DNA of 64,000 nt from Streptomyces sp. ICC1 (lineage in GTDB: Bacteria > Actinomycetota > Actinomycetes > Streptomycetales > Streptomycetaceae): positions 1,364,001 through 1,428,000 of the forward strand of contig NZ_CP030287.1 in assembly GCF_003287935.1 (NCBI RefSeq), read 5' to 3'. The notes under the pieces were generated by a model that ran no database searches, had not been told where the DNA came from, and saw only the letters and a program-made list of their open reading frames with translations. This document shows positions 40,493-49,132 of the stretch, one piece after another; the stretch's first letter is position 1; every line of letters starts with the position of its first letter. The position numbers and the translations under genes were made by a program.

Positions 40493-41172
40493 CCACCGCT
40501 CGCCTCCCGGGGACGGGAGCCTCCGAGCTCCCCCTCCCACCGGCGGTACAGCCCGTGCGGCACCCCTGCCGCGTCGAGCACCCGCCCCGCGACGAAATCC
40601 ACCAGATCCTGGATGTGCGTCGCACCCGCGTAGAACGCCGGAGAGGCGGGCAGCACCACTGCGCCCGCCTCGTCCAGCGCCACCAGCTGCTTCAGCGTCT
40701 GCCCGCTCAGCGGGGTCTCCCGTACCGCGACCACCAGCCGGCGCCGTTCCTTGAGCGTCACGCTCGCCACCCGCTGGAGCAGGTCCTTCGACAGCCCGAG
40801 CGCCACGCCGGCCACACAGGCGGTGGAGGCGGGCACGATCAGCATCCCCTTGACCGGGTACGAGCCGCTGCTCGGCCCGGCCGCCAGGTCGCCGGCGCCC
40901 CAGTGGCGGACCCCGCCCAGCTCCGGCCGCGCATACGCGGCGGGCTTGCCGTCGGCCCCCCGCTGCAGCCACTCCGCCAGGTCGTCGCGCCAGTGCGCGT
41001 CGCGGAAGGCGATCCCCGTCTCGTCCAGCAGCGTCAGCCTCGATGCCCGGCTCACCACCAGGTCCACGCTCTCGCCCGCCGCCAGCAGCCCGCGGATCAC
41101 CGCCGCCGCGTACGGCGTCCCGGACGCCCCGGAAACCCCGACCACCCACGGGGTGCGCTTGCCCTCAGTCAT
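40489..41172 (-). CDS. mqnM: UbiX-family flavin prenyltransferase
   Basis: A 227-residue UbiX-like protein: the GVSGASGTPYAAAVI FMN-binding start, IVPASTACVAGVALGLSKDLL, and VAVRETPLSGQTLKQL are visible. It would make prenylated FMN for the UbiD-type decarboxylase encoded nearby (43725-45182), which removes the carboxylate of the naphthoate ring in the futalosine pathway. Normal length. Confidence 0.9.
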   Translation of the reverse strand: MTEGKRTPWVVGVSGASGTPYAAAVIRGLLAAGESVDLVVSRASRLTLLDETGIAFRDAHWRDDLAEWLQRGADGKPAAYARPELGGVRHWGAGDLAAGPSSGSYPVKGMLIVPASTACVAGVALGLSKDLLQRVASVTLKERRRLVVAVRETPLSGQTLKQLVALDEAGAVVLPASPAFYAGATHIQDLVDFVAGRVLDAAGVPHGLYRRWEGELGGSRPREASGG

Positions 41173-41264
41173 ACCTCCGAGACTATCCGGCCACCGCTCA
41201 TGGGCACTGGCTAAGGTGTCCGCACGTTCAAGGGGTGGACACGGCAGAGCGGGGCGGAGACGGC

Positions 41265-41918
41265 ATGAGCGGGATCGGGAGCGCCGGCGGGCACGGGGCG
41301 AGCGGCGGCGGGATGCGCGGGAGCGGGGTGAGCGCGGGCCGGTGGAGCCGGACGGGCCGGGCCGCCGCGGCGGCGAAGCTGATGCTGGGCTGGGTGGCCC
41401 TGCTGTGGCTGATCGAGGTGTACGACCACGCCACGGGCCACTCGCTCGACGCGTACGGGATCACCGCGCGGGAGGCCGAGGGCCTGACCGCGATACCCCT
41501 GGCGCCGTTCCTGCACTTCGGCTTCGACCACGTGGCGTCCAACACCGTCCCGCTGCTGGTGCTCGGCTTCGTGACCGCGCTGAGCGGGATCGGCCGCTTC
41601 CTGGCCGTCTGCGCGGCCATCACCGTCGCCGACGGGTTCGCGGTCTGGCTGATGTCCCCGTCGCACAGCATCACGGTGGGCGCCTCGGGCCTGATCTTCG
41701 GCCTCTTCGGCTACCTGCTGGTCCGCGGCTTCGTGGAGCGCAACCCGCTGGGCATCGCGGTCGCCGCGGTCATCGCGGCGGTCTGGGGCACGACCTTCCT
41801 GGCCGGAGCCCTCCCGACGGACTCCATGGTCAGCTGGCAGGCCCACCTCTTCGGCCTCCTGGCGGGCGCGGCCACGGCCCTGCTGGCCCGGCCCCGGCCC
41901 GAGGTGGCGGCGGTCTAG
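41265..41918 (+). CDS. Rhomboid-family intramembrane protease
   Basis: A 217-residue membrane protein with about six helices. A Gly/Ser-rich N-terminus precedes the first helix (AAKLMLGWVALLWLIEVY). The catalytic Ser is in TVGASGLIFGLFGYLL, and the catalytic His in SWQAHLFGLLAG; the upstream HFGFDHVASN helix matches the family. It sits inside the menaquinone cluster but is transcribed oppositely. ATG at 41265 has GGAG 7 nt upstream. Confidence 0.9.
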   Translation: MSGIGSAGGHGASGGGMRGSGVSAGRWSRTGRAAAAAKLMLGWVALLWLIEVYDHATGHSLDAYGITAREAEGLTAIPLAPFLHFGFDHVASNTVPLLVLGFVTALSGIGRFLAVCAAITVADGFAVWLMSPSHSITVGASGLIFGLFGYLLVRGFVERNPLGIAVAAVIAAVWGTTFLAGALPTDSMVSWQAHLFGLLAGAATALLARPRPEVAAV

Positions 41919-41936
41919 TGCTGTGCTGCGACCGGG

Positions 41937-42860
41937 TTACAGCGACAGGCCCCGGACCACCAGGTCGAGCAGGGCGCAGACGAACAGGGCCATGCCGATG
42001 AAGCCGTTCACCGTGAAGAAGGCGCGGTTCAGGCGGGACAGGTCGTGCGGCGTGACGATGCTGTGCTCGTAGAGGAAGGCCGCCACGACGACCAGCAGGC
42101 CGAACCAGAACAGCGGGCCGGCGTCCGTCGCGACGGCGTACCAGGCCAGCAGGGCCGTGGTCACGACGTGCGCGCCGCGGGCGCCCCACAGGGCGGCCGG
42201 GATGCCGAAGCGGGCCGGGACGGACTTGACGCCCTCGGCGCGGTCGGCGGCCACGTCCTGGCAGGCGAAGATCAGGTCGAAGCCGCCGATCCACACGCCC
42301 ACCGCGAGCCCGAGGATCACCGCGTCCCACGACCACTCGCCGGTGACCGCGAGCCAGGCCCCGATCGGCCCGATGGCCTGGGCGAGGCCGAGGATGGCGT
42401 GCGGGAAGTTCGTGAACCGCTTCCCGTACGGGTAGAGCACCATCGGGACGACGGCGACCGGCGCCAGCATCAGACAGAGCGGGTTCAGCAGCGCCGCGGA
42501 CGCGAGGAAGACGACGAGCGCGAGCCCGGCCCCGGTCCACGCGGACCGCACGGACACGGCGCCGGTGACCAGCTCCCGCCCGGCGGTGCGCGGGTTGCGG
42601 GCGTCGATCTCCCGGTCGATGATCCGGTTCGCGGCCATGGCGAAGGTCCGCAGCCCCACCATGCAGACGGTGACGAGCAGCAGCTCGCCCCAGTGCATCC
42701 GCCCGTCGAGCGTGAACATGGCGGTGAGCGCGGCGGTGTAGGCGAAGGGCAGCGCGAAGACCGAGTGCTCGATCATCACGAGCCGCAGGAAGGCCTTGAC
42801 CTTGCCGGCGGCCTGAGGCGCGGGACCGGAGCCGAGTACGTCCTCAGCGGCGGATGTCAT
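41937..42860 (-). CDS. mqnP: Menaquinone prenyltransferase MqnP (UbiA-like)
   Basis: A 307-residue integral membrane UbiA-superfamily prenyltransferase with 8-9 helices. The first Asp-rich motif is ANRIIDREIDARNPRTAGRE (NXXXDXXXD) and the second is FACQDVAADRAEG (DXXXD). It attaches the polyprenyl chain to the naphthoquinone precursor. Its start overlaps the stop of the upstream small gene by 4 nt. Confidence 0.93.
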   Translation of the reverse strand: MTSAAEDVLGSGPAPQAAGKVKAFLRLVMIEHSVFALPFAYTAALTAMFTLDGRMHWGELLLVTVCMVGLRTFAMAANRIIDREIDARNPRTAGRELVTGAVSVRSAWTGAGLALVVFLASAALLNPLCLMLAPVAVVPMVLYPYGKRFTNFPHAILGLAQAIGPIGAWLAVTGEWSWDAVILGLAVGVWIGGFDLIFACQDVAADRAEGVKSVPARFGIPAALWGARGAHVVTTALLAWYAVATDAGPLFWFGLLVVVAAFLYEHSIVTPHDLSRLNRAFFTVNGFIGMALFVCALLDLVVRGLSL

Positions 42861-43258
42861 ACGAGGTCCCTCCGGAAAGCTTCGAGGTCGGCCCGCAGCC
42901 CGTCGAACGGGACCGGCCCGATCTCCATGTCGAGGTGATTGGTCGTGTCGTGCCCGAGCGGGGTGAGCCGGGCCACGAACGCGAGGTCGCCGTCGCCCGC
43001 GGGTATCGCGGCCAGCCGCAGCGGGTTCGCGCGGCTCTCGCTGACCTCGTCCCAGAAGGCCTCGGGTTCGGCGGCGCGAAGGCGGGCCAGCAGGCGCTCC
43101 GCGAAGGCGGTGACCTCCTCGGCCTCCACGTACGCCTCGAAGTCTGCGGTGAGCTCACCGCCCCAGTCGGCCGTGACGCGCCAGCCGTCGCCCGCCCGCT
43201 CGGGAGCCGTCAGCGCGACCCAGACCTCGTCACTGCCGATCCGGAGTCTCGGGGTCAC
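42857..43258 (-). CDS. Small hypothetical protein (paralogue of the next gene)
   Basis: A 133-residue soluble protein of unknown function, GTG start. It starts with RIGSDEVWVALTAPER and ends FDGLRADLEAFRRDLV, matching the neighbour encoded at 43255-43728, which has IGTDTVYVALVRPE and LLADLEDFRRSLA at the same positions. It overlaps both neighbours by 4 nt, so it belongs to the mqnL-mqnP transcription unit. Confidence 0.85.
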   Translation of the reverse strand: MTPRLRIGSDEVWVALTAPERAGDGWRVTADWGGELTADFEAYVEAEEVTAFAERLLARLRAAEPEAFWDEVSESRANPLRLAAIPAGDGDLAFVARLTPLGHDTTNHLDMEIGPVPFDGLRADLEAFRRDLV

Positions 43259-43728
43259 GCAAGGCTCCGGCGGAAGTCTTCGAGGTCGGCGAGGAGCTCC
43301 GCCGCGGGGAGTGCGCCGAGGTCCAGGGTCTGGGGGGCGGCGCCGTCCTCGTGGCCCTCCGGCGGGGTGACCAGGGCGGAGAGCAGCCAGGCGTCGCCGG
43401 ACGGGCGGGCGTCCAGGCGCAGGAAGTTGCCGGCCTCGGCGGTGAAGGGCTCGGCCGCCGCCAGGGCCTGCTGGAGCTGCTGCGCGAAGTCGTCCGCCTC
43501 GATGTCCCGCGCGCCGGGCAGCTCGAAGCCGCCGCCCTCGCCGTCCTCGTCGAGCATCAGCGCCCAGACGTTGCCGGGGCCCGCGAACTCCTCGGGGGAG
43601 ACGCCCGCCTCCTCGGCGGCCAGCCGGACGCCGGGGTCCGCGGGGTCGAGCTCCGGGCGCACCAGGGCCACGTAGACCGTGTCGGTGCCGATGAAGAGGG
43701 CGGGCCCGCCCATCTCGATCTCGCTCAC
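43255..43728 (-). CDS. Small hypothetical protein (paralogue of the previous gene)
   Basis: A 157-residue protein, GTG start at 43728, reading MSEIEMGGPALFIGTDTVYV. It is acidic and soluble, with no recognised domain. It shares start, middle (DDFAQQLQQALAAAEPF vs VTAFAERLLARLRAAEPE) and end motifs with its downstream neighbour, so the two arose by tandem duplication. It overlaps the UbiD-type gene by 4 nt and the paralogue by 4 nt. Confidence 0.85.
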   Translation of the reverse strand: MSEIEMGGPALFIGTDTVYVALVRPELDPADPGVRLAAEEAGVSPEEFAGPGNVWALMLDEDGEGGGFELPGARDIEADDFAQQLQQALAAAEPFTAEAGNFLRLDARPSGDAWLLSALVTPPEGHEDGAAPQTLDLGALPAAELLADLEDFRRSLA

Positions 43729-45182
43729 AGTCCGTATTCCTTCCAGCGCTGGTCCACCAGGGCGGCCGTGGCCGGGTCGGACTCGACCATGTCGGGCCAG
43801 CCGCCGTCCCGGGTGTAGCCCTCCGTCGGCAGCTTCTTCGTCGCGTCGATGCCCGCCTTGCCGCCCCAGAACTGCTGGTACGAGGCGTGGTCCAGGTGGT
43901 CGACCGGGCCCTCCACGACGGTGAGGTCGCGGGAGTAGTCGGTGTTGCCGAGCGCCCGCCACGAGACCTCGTGGAGGTCGTGGACGTCGCAGTCCTTGTC
44001 CACCACGATGATCAGCTTGGTCAGCGACATCATGTGCGCGCCCCAGATGGCGTGCATGACCTTCTGCGCGTGCTTCGGGTACTTCTTGTCGATCGAGACG
44101 ATCGCGCAGTTGTGGAAGCCGCCCGACTCGGGGAGGTGGTAGTCCACGATGTCCGGGACGATGATCTTGAGGAGCGGCAGGAAGAAACGCTCCGTCGCAC
44201 GCCCCAGCGGCCCGTCCTCCGTGGGCGGCCGGCCGACCACGATCGACTGGATCAGCGGACGCTTGCGCATCGTCACGCAGTCGATCGTCAGCGCGGGGAA
44301 CGGCTCCTGCGGGGTGTAGAAGCCGGTGTGGTCGCCGAAGGGCCCCTCCGGCAGCGTCTCCCCCGGCTCCAGCCAGCCCTCGATGACGACCTCGGCGTGG
44401 GCCGGGACCTGGAGCGGGACCGTCTTGCAGTCCACCATCTCGATCCGCTTGCCCGCCACGAACCCGGCGAAGAGGTACTCGTCGATGTCGCCCGGCAGCG
44501 GCGCGGTCGACGCGTACGTCACGGCCGGCGGGCAGCCGAAGGCGATCGCGACCGGCAGCCGCTCGCCCCGCGCCGCGGCGACGGCGTAGTGGTTGCGGCT
44601 GTCCTTGTGGATCTGCCAGTGCATGCCGATGGTGCGCTTGTCGTGGCGCTGGAGGCGGTACAGGCCGAGGTTGCGCACGCCCGTCTCGGGGTGCTTGGTG
44701 TGCGTCAGGCCGAGGTTGAAGAAGGACCCGCCGTCCTTGGGCCAGGTGAAGAGGGCCGGCAGCTGGTCGAGGTCCACGTCGTCGCCGGTGAGGACGACCT
44801 CCTGGACGGGCGCGGAGTCGCCCTTCACTTTCTTCGGCGGCACGTGCACCATCGAGCCGAGCTTGCCGAAGGCCTCGCGGACGCCGATGAAGCCCTGCGG
44901 CAGCTCCGGCTTCAGCAGGCCGCCGATCTTCTCGCTGATCTCGGCGTACGACTTGAGCCCGAGGGCCTTGAGCAGCCGCCGGTCGGTCCCGAAGACGTTC
45001 ATGGCCAGCGGCATCGCCGAGCCCTTGACGTTCTCGAAGAGCAGCGCGGGTCCGCCCGCCTTGTTCACTCTGTCGACGATCTCCCCGACCTCTAGGTACG
45101 GGTCGACTTCGGCCTTGATGCGCTTGAGGTCGCCCTCTCGCTCCAGAGCCCGGAGCAGCGAGCGGAGATCGTCGTAAGCCAT
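43725..45182 (-). CDS. mqnL: UbiD-family menaquinone decarboxylase
   Basis: A 485-residue UbiD-type prenyl-FMN-dependent decarboxylase. N-terminal DLRSLLRALEREGDL and the IVDRVNKAGGPALLFENVKG region are family features; the ERFFLPLLKIIVPDIVDYHLPESGGFHN segment carries the conserved active-site Glu. It would decarboxylate the 6-carboxy naphthoquinol precursor. First gene of a coupled unit mqnL - two small proteins - mqnP. Confidence 0.93.
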   Translation of the reverse strand: MAYDDLRSLLRALEREGDLKRIKAEVDPYLEVGEIVDRVNKAGGPALLFENVKGSAMPLAMNVFGTDRRLLKALGLKSYAEISEKIGGLLKPELPQGFIGVREAFGKLGSMVHVPPKKVKGDSAPVQEVVLTGDDVDLDQLPALFTWPKDGGSFFNLGLTHTKHPETGVRNLGLYRLQRHDKRTIGMHWQIHKDSRNHYAVAAARGERLPVAIAFGCPPAVTYASTAPLPGDIDEYLFAGFVAGKRIEMVDCKTVPLQVPAHAEVVIEGWLEPGETLPEGPFGDHTGFYTPQEPFPALTIDCVTMRKRPLIQSIVVGRPPTEDGPLGRATERFFLPLLKIIVPDIVDYHLPESGGFHNCAIVSIDKKYPKHAQKVMHAIWGAHMMSLTKLIIVVDKDCDVHDLHEVSWRALGNTDYSRDLTVVEGPVDHLDHASYQQFWGGKAGIDATKKLPTEGYTRDGGWPDMVESDPATAALVDQRWKEYGL

Positions 45183-45271
45183 AGGGTTCAGTATCGGTCA
45201 CCGGCTACGCTGGGCGTATCACCGGGGCCGTCGAATCGAGCCCCGCCATTGCTTCCAGGGGGCTGTTCCGC

Positions 45272-45667
45272 ATGATCCGGGCGCTGATGTTCATCCTGCC
45301 GCTGGCGCTGACGATCTACGCGTTCATCGACTGCCTCAACACCCCCGAGGACGAGGCCAAGCACCTGCCCAAGGTCGTCTGGGTCATCATCATCCTGCTC
45401 TTCTGGATCGTCGGCCCGATCGTCTGGTTCGCCGCGGGCAAGGTGCGCCGCGCCCCGGCCGGCGGCCGTACGCCCTCCGAGTGGCACCGCAACCACCGCC
45501 ACGAGTGGGTCGCCCCCGACGACAACCCGGAGTTCCTCACGTCCCTCCGCGAGGAGAACAAGAAGGACGAGGGCGTCCTCAAGGGCTGGGAGGCGGACCT
45601 GCGCCGCCGCGAGGAAGAACTGAAGCGGCGCGAGCAGGACACGGACAAGGACAAGGGCACCAGCTGA
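45272..45667 (+). CDS. PLD nuclease N-terminal-domain membrane protein
   Basis: A 131-residue protein. Two hydrophobic helices (LMFILPLALTIYAFIDCL and VVWVIIILLFWIVGPIVWFAAG, residues about 5-60) form the PLDc_N-type domain, without any PLD catalytic HKD motif. A polar region and a charged coiled-coil tail (DLRRREEELKRREQD) follow. Conserved next to mqnL in streptomycetes as I recall; function unknown. Divergent from mqnL. Confidence 0.87.
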   Translation: MIRALMFILPLALTIYAFIDCLNTPEDEAKHLPKVVWVIIILLFWIVGPIVWFAAGKVRRAPAGGRTPSEWHRNHRHEWVAPDDNPEFLTSLREENKKDEGVLKGWEADLRRREEELKRREQDTDKDKGTS

Positions 45668-45670
45668 GTC

Positions 45671-46591
45671 CTACGCGGCCCCGCCCGGCGGCGCCGGGCG
45701 GCGCACCGCCGCCCGCTGCACCGCCTGCGCGAAGGCCCGTACGGGGGCGGTGAGGTCGGCCGCGCGCCAGACGAGGCCGAAGGCGGCGGGCTCCGCGTCC
45801 GCCACGGGGACGTAGGCGACGCCGGGGCGGGCGTGGTAGGTCGCGGTGTGGGCCGAGGTCAGCAGGGCGCCCTCGTCGGCCGCGACCAGCATCAGCGCCT
45901 CCTGCAGGTTCGTCACCTCCGGGCCGCGCCGGATCGGCCGCCCGCCCGGGGTGCGCGCCGGAGCGTGGTGTTCGCGCAGGTACGCGGGCAGGTCCCCGGC
46001 GACGGACAGCAGCGCGACCCCTGCCAGCTCCTCCCGCGTCACGGAGTCCCGCGCGGCCAGCGGATGCCCGGCGGCCACGGCCAGCACCCGCTCCTCGGTG
46101 AACAGCGCCGGCCCCTCCCCCAGATCTGCCTCGCGCACCGGGAACTCGGCGAGCGCGAGGTCGAAGCCGCCGCCGCGCAGCTGCCCGTACGGGTCGGAGA
46201 GCGGCACCTCGCACACCTCGACGGCGATGCCCGGGTGCGTGGTGCGCAGGGCCCGCGCGGCGCGCAGGACGAGCTCTCCCGCGGGCGGGGTGGTGAAGCC
46301 GACGTGCAGCACCCCGTCAGCGGCGCGGGCGGTCGCCGCGGCCCGGTCCAGGGCGGCGGCGATGCCGCGGTGGTGGGGTTCCAGATCGGCGTGCAGCTGC
46401 GCGCCGAGGGCGGTGAGGGCGACGCTGCGGCTGGTGCGCAGGAACAGCCGGGCGCCGACGCGCCGTTCGAGGCGCTGCACGAGCTGGCTGACGCGGGCCC
46501 TGGAGAGCAGCATGCGCTCGGCGGTGCGGCCGAAGTGCAGTTCCTCGGCCAGGATCAGGAAGCAGTCCAGCTCGTCGCGATCGGTAAGCAT
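45671..46591 (-). CDS. LysR-family transcriptional regulator
   Basis: A 306-residue LysR-type protein. The N-terminal HTH is DELDCFLILAEELHFGRTAERMLLSRARVSQLVQRLE, and the effector-binding domain follows from about residue 90. It is divergent from an MFS transporter (111 nt between starts) and very likely regulates it. ATG at 46591 places the HTH at the expected position. Confidence 0.9.
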   Translation of the reverse strand: MLTDRDELDCFLILAEELHFGRTAERMLLSRARVSQLVQRLERRVGARLFLRTSRSVALTALGAQLHADLEPHHRGIAAALDRAAATARAADGVLHVGFTTPPAGELVLRAARALRTTHPGIAVEVCEVPLSDPYGQLRGGGFDLALAEFPVREADLGEGPALFTEERVLAVAAGHPLAARDSVTREELAGVALLSVAGDLPAYLREHHAPARTPGGRPIRRGPEVTNLQEALMLVAADEGALLTSAHTATYHARPGVAYVPVADAEPAAFGLVWRAADLTAPVRAFAQAVQRAAVRRPAPPGGAA

Positions 46592-46702
46592 GGCTGAACG
46601 AACGTTGAGTTCTTCGGCGTTGTTCCCCGGCGGGCGGCGGGCGAGGGTGGTTGAGCCGGCAACTTCCTGCTCCTTCCCTCCTCCGTCCTGCGAGGTCCGT
46701 CC

Positions 46703-48229
46703 ATGCGTACCGACCGAGATTCCGCCCGAGGTTCGGCCCGAGACTCCGCCCGGGATTCCGCCCCGAACTCCATCCGGGGGCGCCGGCTCGGCGTCCTGCT
46801 CGTCCTGTGCGGCGCGATCTTCCTCGAAGGCATCGACGTCGCGATGCTGAACGTCGCCCTGCCCTCGATCCGCGCCGACCTCGGCCTGGAGACGGGCACG
46901 CTCCAGTGGGTGATGAGCGCCTACGTGCTCGGCTACGGCGGCTTCATGCTGCTCGGCGGCCGCGCGGCCGACCTCTTCGGGCGCCGCCGGATGTTCGTCG
47001 GCTGGCTGACGGTCTTCCTGCTCTTCTCCGGGCTCGGCGGGCTCGCCACCGAGGGCTGGCAGCTGATCGCCGCGCGCTTCGTGACCGGGGTCGCCGCCGC
47101 GTTCATGACCCCGGCGGGCCTGTCGATCATCACCACCGGCTTCGACGAGGGGCCGCAGCGGGAACGGGCGCTGCTCGTGTACTCGGGCACGGCGGCCGGC
47201 GGGTTCTCCGTCGGGCTGGTCGCGGGCGGGCTGCTCACGTCCTTCGGGTGGCGGTGGGTGTTCTTCGCTCCCGTCGTGCTGGCCGCGCTGGTCCTGGCGG
47301 GCGCGCTGGCCTTCGTACCGAAGCCCGAGCACTCCAAGCGGCCCGCGCGGGCGGACCGGGGCCGGATCGACGTGTGGGGCGGGGTGCTCGTCACCGCGGG
47401 CGTCGTCCTGCTCGTCCTCGGCATCGAGGAGGCTTCGGTGCCCGCGGCGGTCGCGGGGCTGGCGCTGCTCGGGGCGTTCGTCCTCGTCGAGCGGCGCGCT
47501 GCCGAGCCGCTGGTCCGGCTCGGGATCCTGCGCTCCCCGGGTCTGCTGCGGGCCAACGCGGTGGCGCTGCTGTTCTCGGCCGCGTTCTTCGGCTTCCAGT
47601 TCCTGGTGGTGCTCTACCTCCAGGAACTGCGGGGCTGGTCCACCCTGCAGACCAGTTTCGCGATGCTGGTGATCGGCGTCGACGCGGTGCTGTCGCCGAC
47701 CGTGGTCCCCCGGCTCGTCGGGCGGTACGGGAACGGCCGGCTGATCTTCGGCGGCTTGCTGCTGGCGGCGCTGGCGTACGGGCTGTTCCTGCCGCTGGGC
47801 GCGGACTGGACGTACCTGGCGATGCTGCCGGGCCTGGTCCTGCTGGGGCTGGCGTTCGCGCTGGTCTACGGGCCGCTGACGATCGTCGCGACCGAGGGGG
47901 TCGAGGAGTCGGAGCAGGGGCTGGCGGGCGGGCTGCTGTACACGGCGTTCCAGTTCGGCGCGGCGCTCGGGCTGGCCGGCGTGACGGGGGTGGCGGCGGG
48001 CGCCGCCGACCCCCTGGACGGCTACCGGGCGGCGCTGCTCGTCCCCTTCGCGGCGGTGCTGGTGGCGGCGGCGGTCTCCCTGCCGGGGCTCCGGCGGGGC
48101 TCACACCGCCCACGGCAGGGGGCGGGTGCCCTCGGTGCCGGGGACGGAGACGAGGCCGTCGGCGCGCATGACGACGTGGACCTCGGTGTCCGCGAGGGCG
48201 TGGACGTGGCGCAGGACGTCCGGGGGTAG
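46703..48229 (+). CDS. MFS transporter (DHA2-type)
   Basis: A 508-residue major-facilitator protein with about 14 membrane helices. The Arg/Ser-rich cytosolic N-terminus precedes LGVLLVLCGAIFLEGIDVAMLNVALPSI, motif A is LGGRAADLFGRRRMF, and a further helix pair follows the central loop. Probably a drug/proton efflux pump. The final 45 residues (from about GLRRGSHRPRQ) are Asp/Gly/Ala-rich and overlap the convergent cupin gene by 129 nt, so the original stop codon may have been lost. Confidence 0.9.
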   Translation: MRTDRDSARGSARDSARDSAPNSIRGRRLGVLLVLCGAIFLEGIDVAMLNVALPSIRADLGLETGTLQWVMSAYVLGYGGFMLLGGRAADLFGRRRMFVGWLTVFLLFSGLGGLATEGWQLIAARFVTGVAAAFMTPAGLSIITTGFDEGPQRERALLVYSGTAAGGFSVGLVAGGLLTSFGWRWVFFAPVVLAALVLAGALAFVPKPEHSKRPARADRGRIDVWGGVLVTAGVVLLVLGIEEASVPAAVAGLALLGAFVLVERRAAEPLVRLGILRSPGLLRANAVALLFSAAFFGFQFLVVLYLQELRGWSTLQTSFAMLVIGVDAVLSPTVVPRLVGRYGNGRLIFGGLLLAALAYGLFLPLGADWTYLAMLPGLVLLGLAFALVYGPLTIVATEGVEESEQGLAGGLLYTAFQFGAALGLAGVTGVAAGAADPLDGYRAALLVPFAAVLVAAAVSLPGLRRGSHRPRQGAGALGAGDGDEAVGAHDDVDLGVREGVDVAQDVRG

Positions 48230-48472
48230 GACGGCGGCCTGGCCCGCGGCGACCTTCTCGGTCCGGCCGCCACAGGTGATCTCCAGTGCGCCGGCGGTGA
48301 CCGTCCACACCTGTTCGCGGCTGAGGGAGTGCTCGGGGCCGGTGATCCCGGCGGGGATGGCGGCGTGCCAGGTACTCAGCTCGCTGCTTCCCCGGCTGGG
48401 GGAGGCGAAGCCGGTCATGGTGGCGTTCGGGGTGGTGATGACGTGCTCGGGGGCCGTGGTGATCACGTGCAT
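48101..48472 (-). CDS. Cupin-domain protein
   Basis: A 123-residue single-domain cupin. Cupin motif 1 is around GITGPEHSLSREQVWTVTAG, and motif 2 is LPPDVLRHVHALADTEVHVV. Metal binding is uncertain, as the classic GX5HXH is degenerate. ATG at 48472 has AAGGA 8 nt upstream. Divergent from the MarR gene across a large palindrome; convergent with and overlapping the MFS gene. Confidence 0.85.
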   Translation of the reverse strand: MHVITTAPEHVITTPNATMTGFASPSRGSSELSTWHAAIPAGITGPEHSLSREQVWTVTAGALEITCGGRTEKVAAGQAAVLPPDVLRHVHALADTEVHVVMRADGLVSVPGTEGTRPLPWAV

Positions 48473-48516
48473 GGCGGGTCCTTCGCTTCCTCGGGTCCGG
48501 CGGGTCCAGCCGGTAA

Positions 48517-48554
48517 GTCAAGCTGCTTTACTCATTCGAGTAAAGCAGCTTGAC
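48517..48554. promoter_or_regulatory. Palindromic operator between cupin and MarR genes
   Basis: Arms GTCAAGCTGCTTTACTC (48517-48533) and GAGTAAAGCAGCTTGAC (48538-48554) form a perfect 17-bp inverted repeat with a 4-nt centre. Each arm ends outward in TTGAC, the -35 consensus, so one bound dimer could block both divergent promoters. Confidence 0.75.
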
Positions 48555-48576
48555 CTACCTGTGTCACCATGTTTCC

Positions 48577-49062
48577 GTGACCGACCAACAAAGCGACGAG
48601 GGCGGCGACGGCGGCACCGAGCTGGTCTTCCTCCTCGGCCTCGGCTTCCAGCTGCTGCTCGGCGAGTTCACCCGCCGCCTCGGGGAGGCCGGCCACGCCG
48701 ACGGCCTGCGCCCGCTGCACGGCATGGTCTTCCAGGCCCTGGGAGGCCGGGGTGCCACCGCGACCGAGCTCGCCGAGCGGCTCGGGGTGACCAAGCAGGC
48801 CGCCGGGCAGATCGTCGACGACCTGGAGCGGCGCGGATACGTCCGGCGCGAGCCGCACCCCGGGGGCGGCCGCCGCAAGCTGGTCGTGCTGACCGACGCG
48901 GCCAACGCCCACCTCCACGCAGCCGGTCGGGTCCTGCACGAGCTGGAGGCCGAGCTCGGCCGCGACAGCGTCGACCTCGCCGCCCTGCGCGCCGAGCTGG
49001 GCCGACTGGTCGGCGCCCTGAACGGCGACGGACCGCTGCCGGCGCTGCGCCCCGTCTGGTGA
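48577..49062 (+). CDS. MarR-family regulator
   Basis: A 161-residue winged-helix MarR protein: ATATELAERLGVTKQAAGQIVDDLERRGYVRREPHPGGGRRKLVVLT is the DNA-binding wing, flanked by dimerisation helices. GTG at 48577 has no ribosome site and the transcript may be leaderless; a TTG at 48550 would add nine residues. It probably autoregulates and controls the cupin gene through the palindrome at 48517-48554. Confidence 0.9.
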   Translation: MTDQQSDEGGDGGTELVFLLGLGFQLLLGEFTRRLGEAGHADGLRPLHGMVFQALGGRGATATELAERLGVTKQAAGQIVDDLERRGYVRREPHPGGGRRKLVVLTDAANAHLHAAGRVLHELEAELGRDSVDLAALRAELGRLVGALNGDGPLPALRPVW

Positions 49063-49132
49063 CGCCCCGCCACGGCCCGCACCACCGGCACGGCCGGAGT
49101 GGCCGGAGTGGCCGATGGGGCTGCCGTGACCG

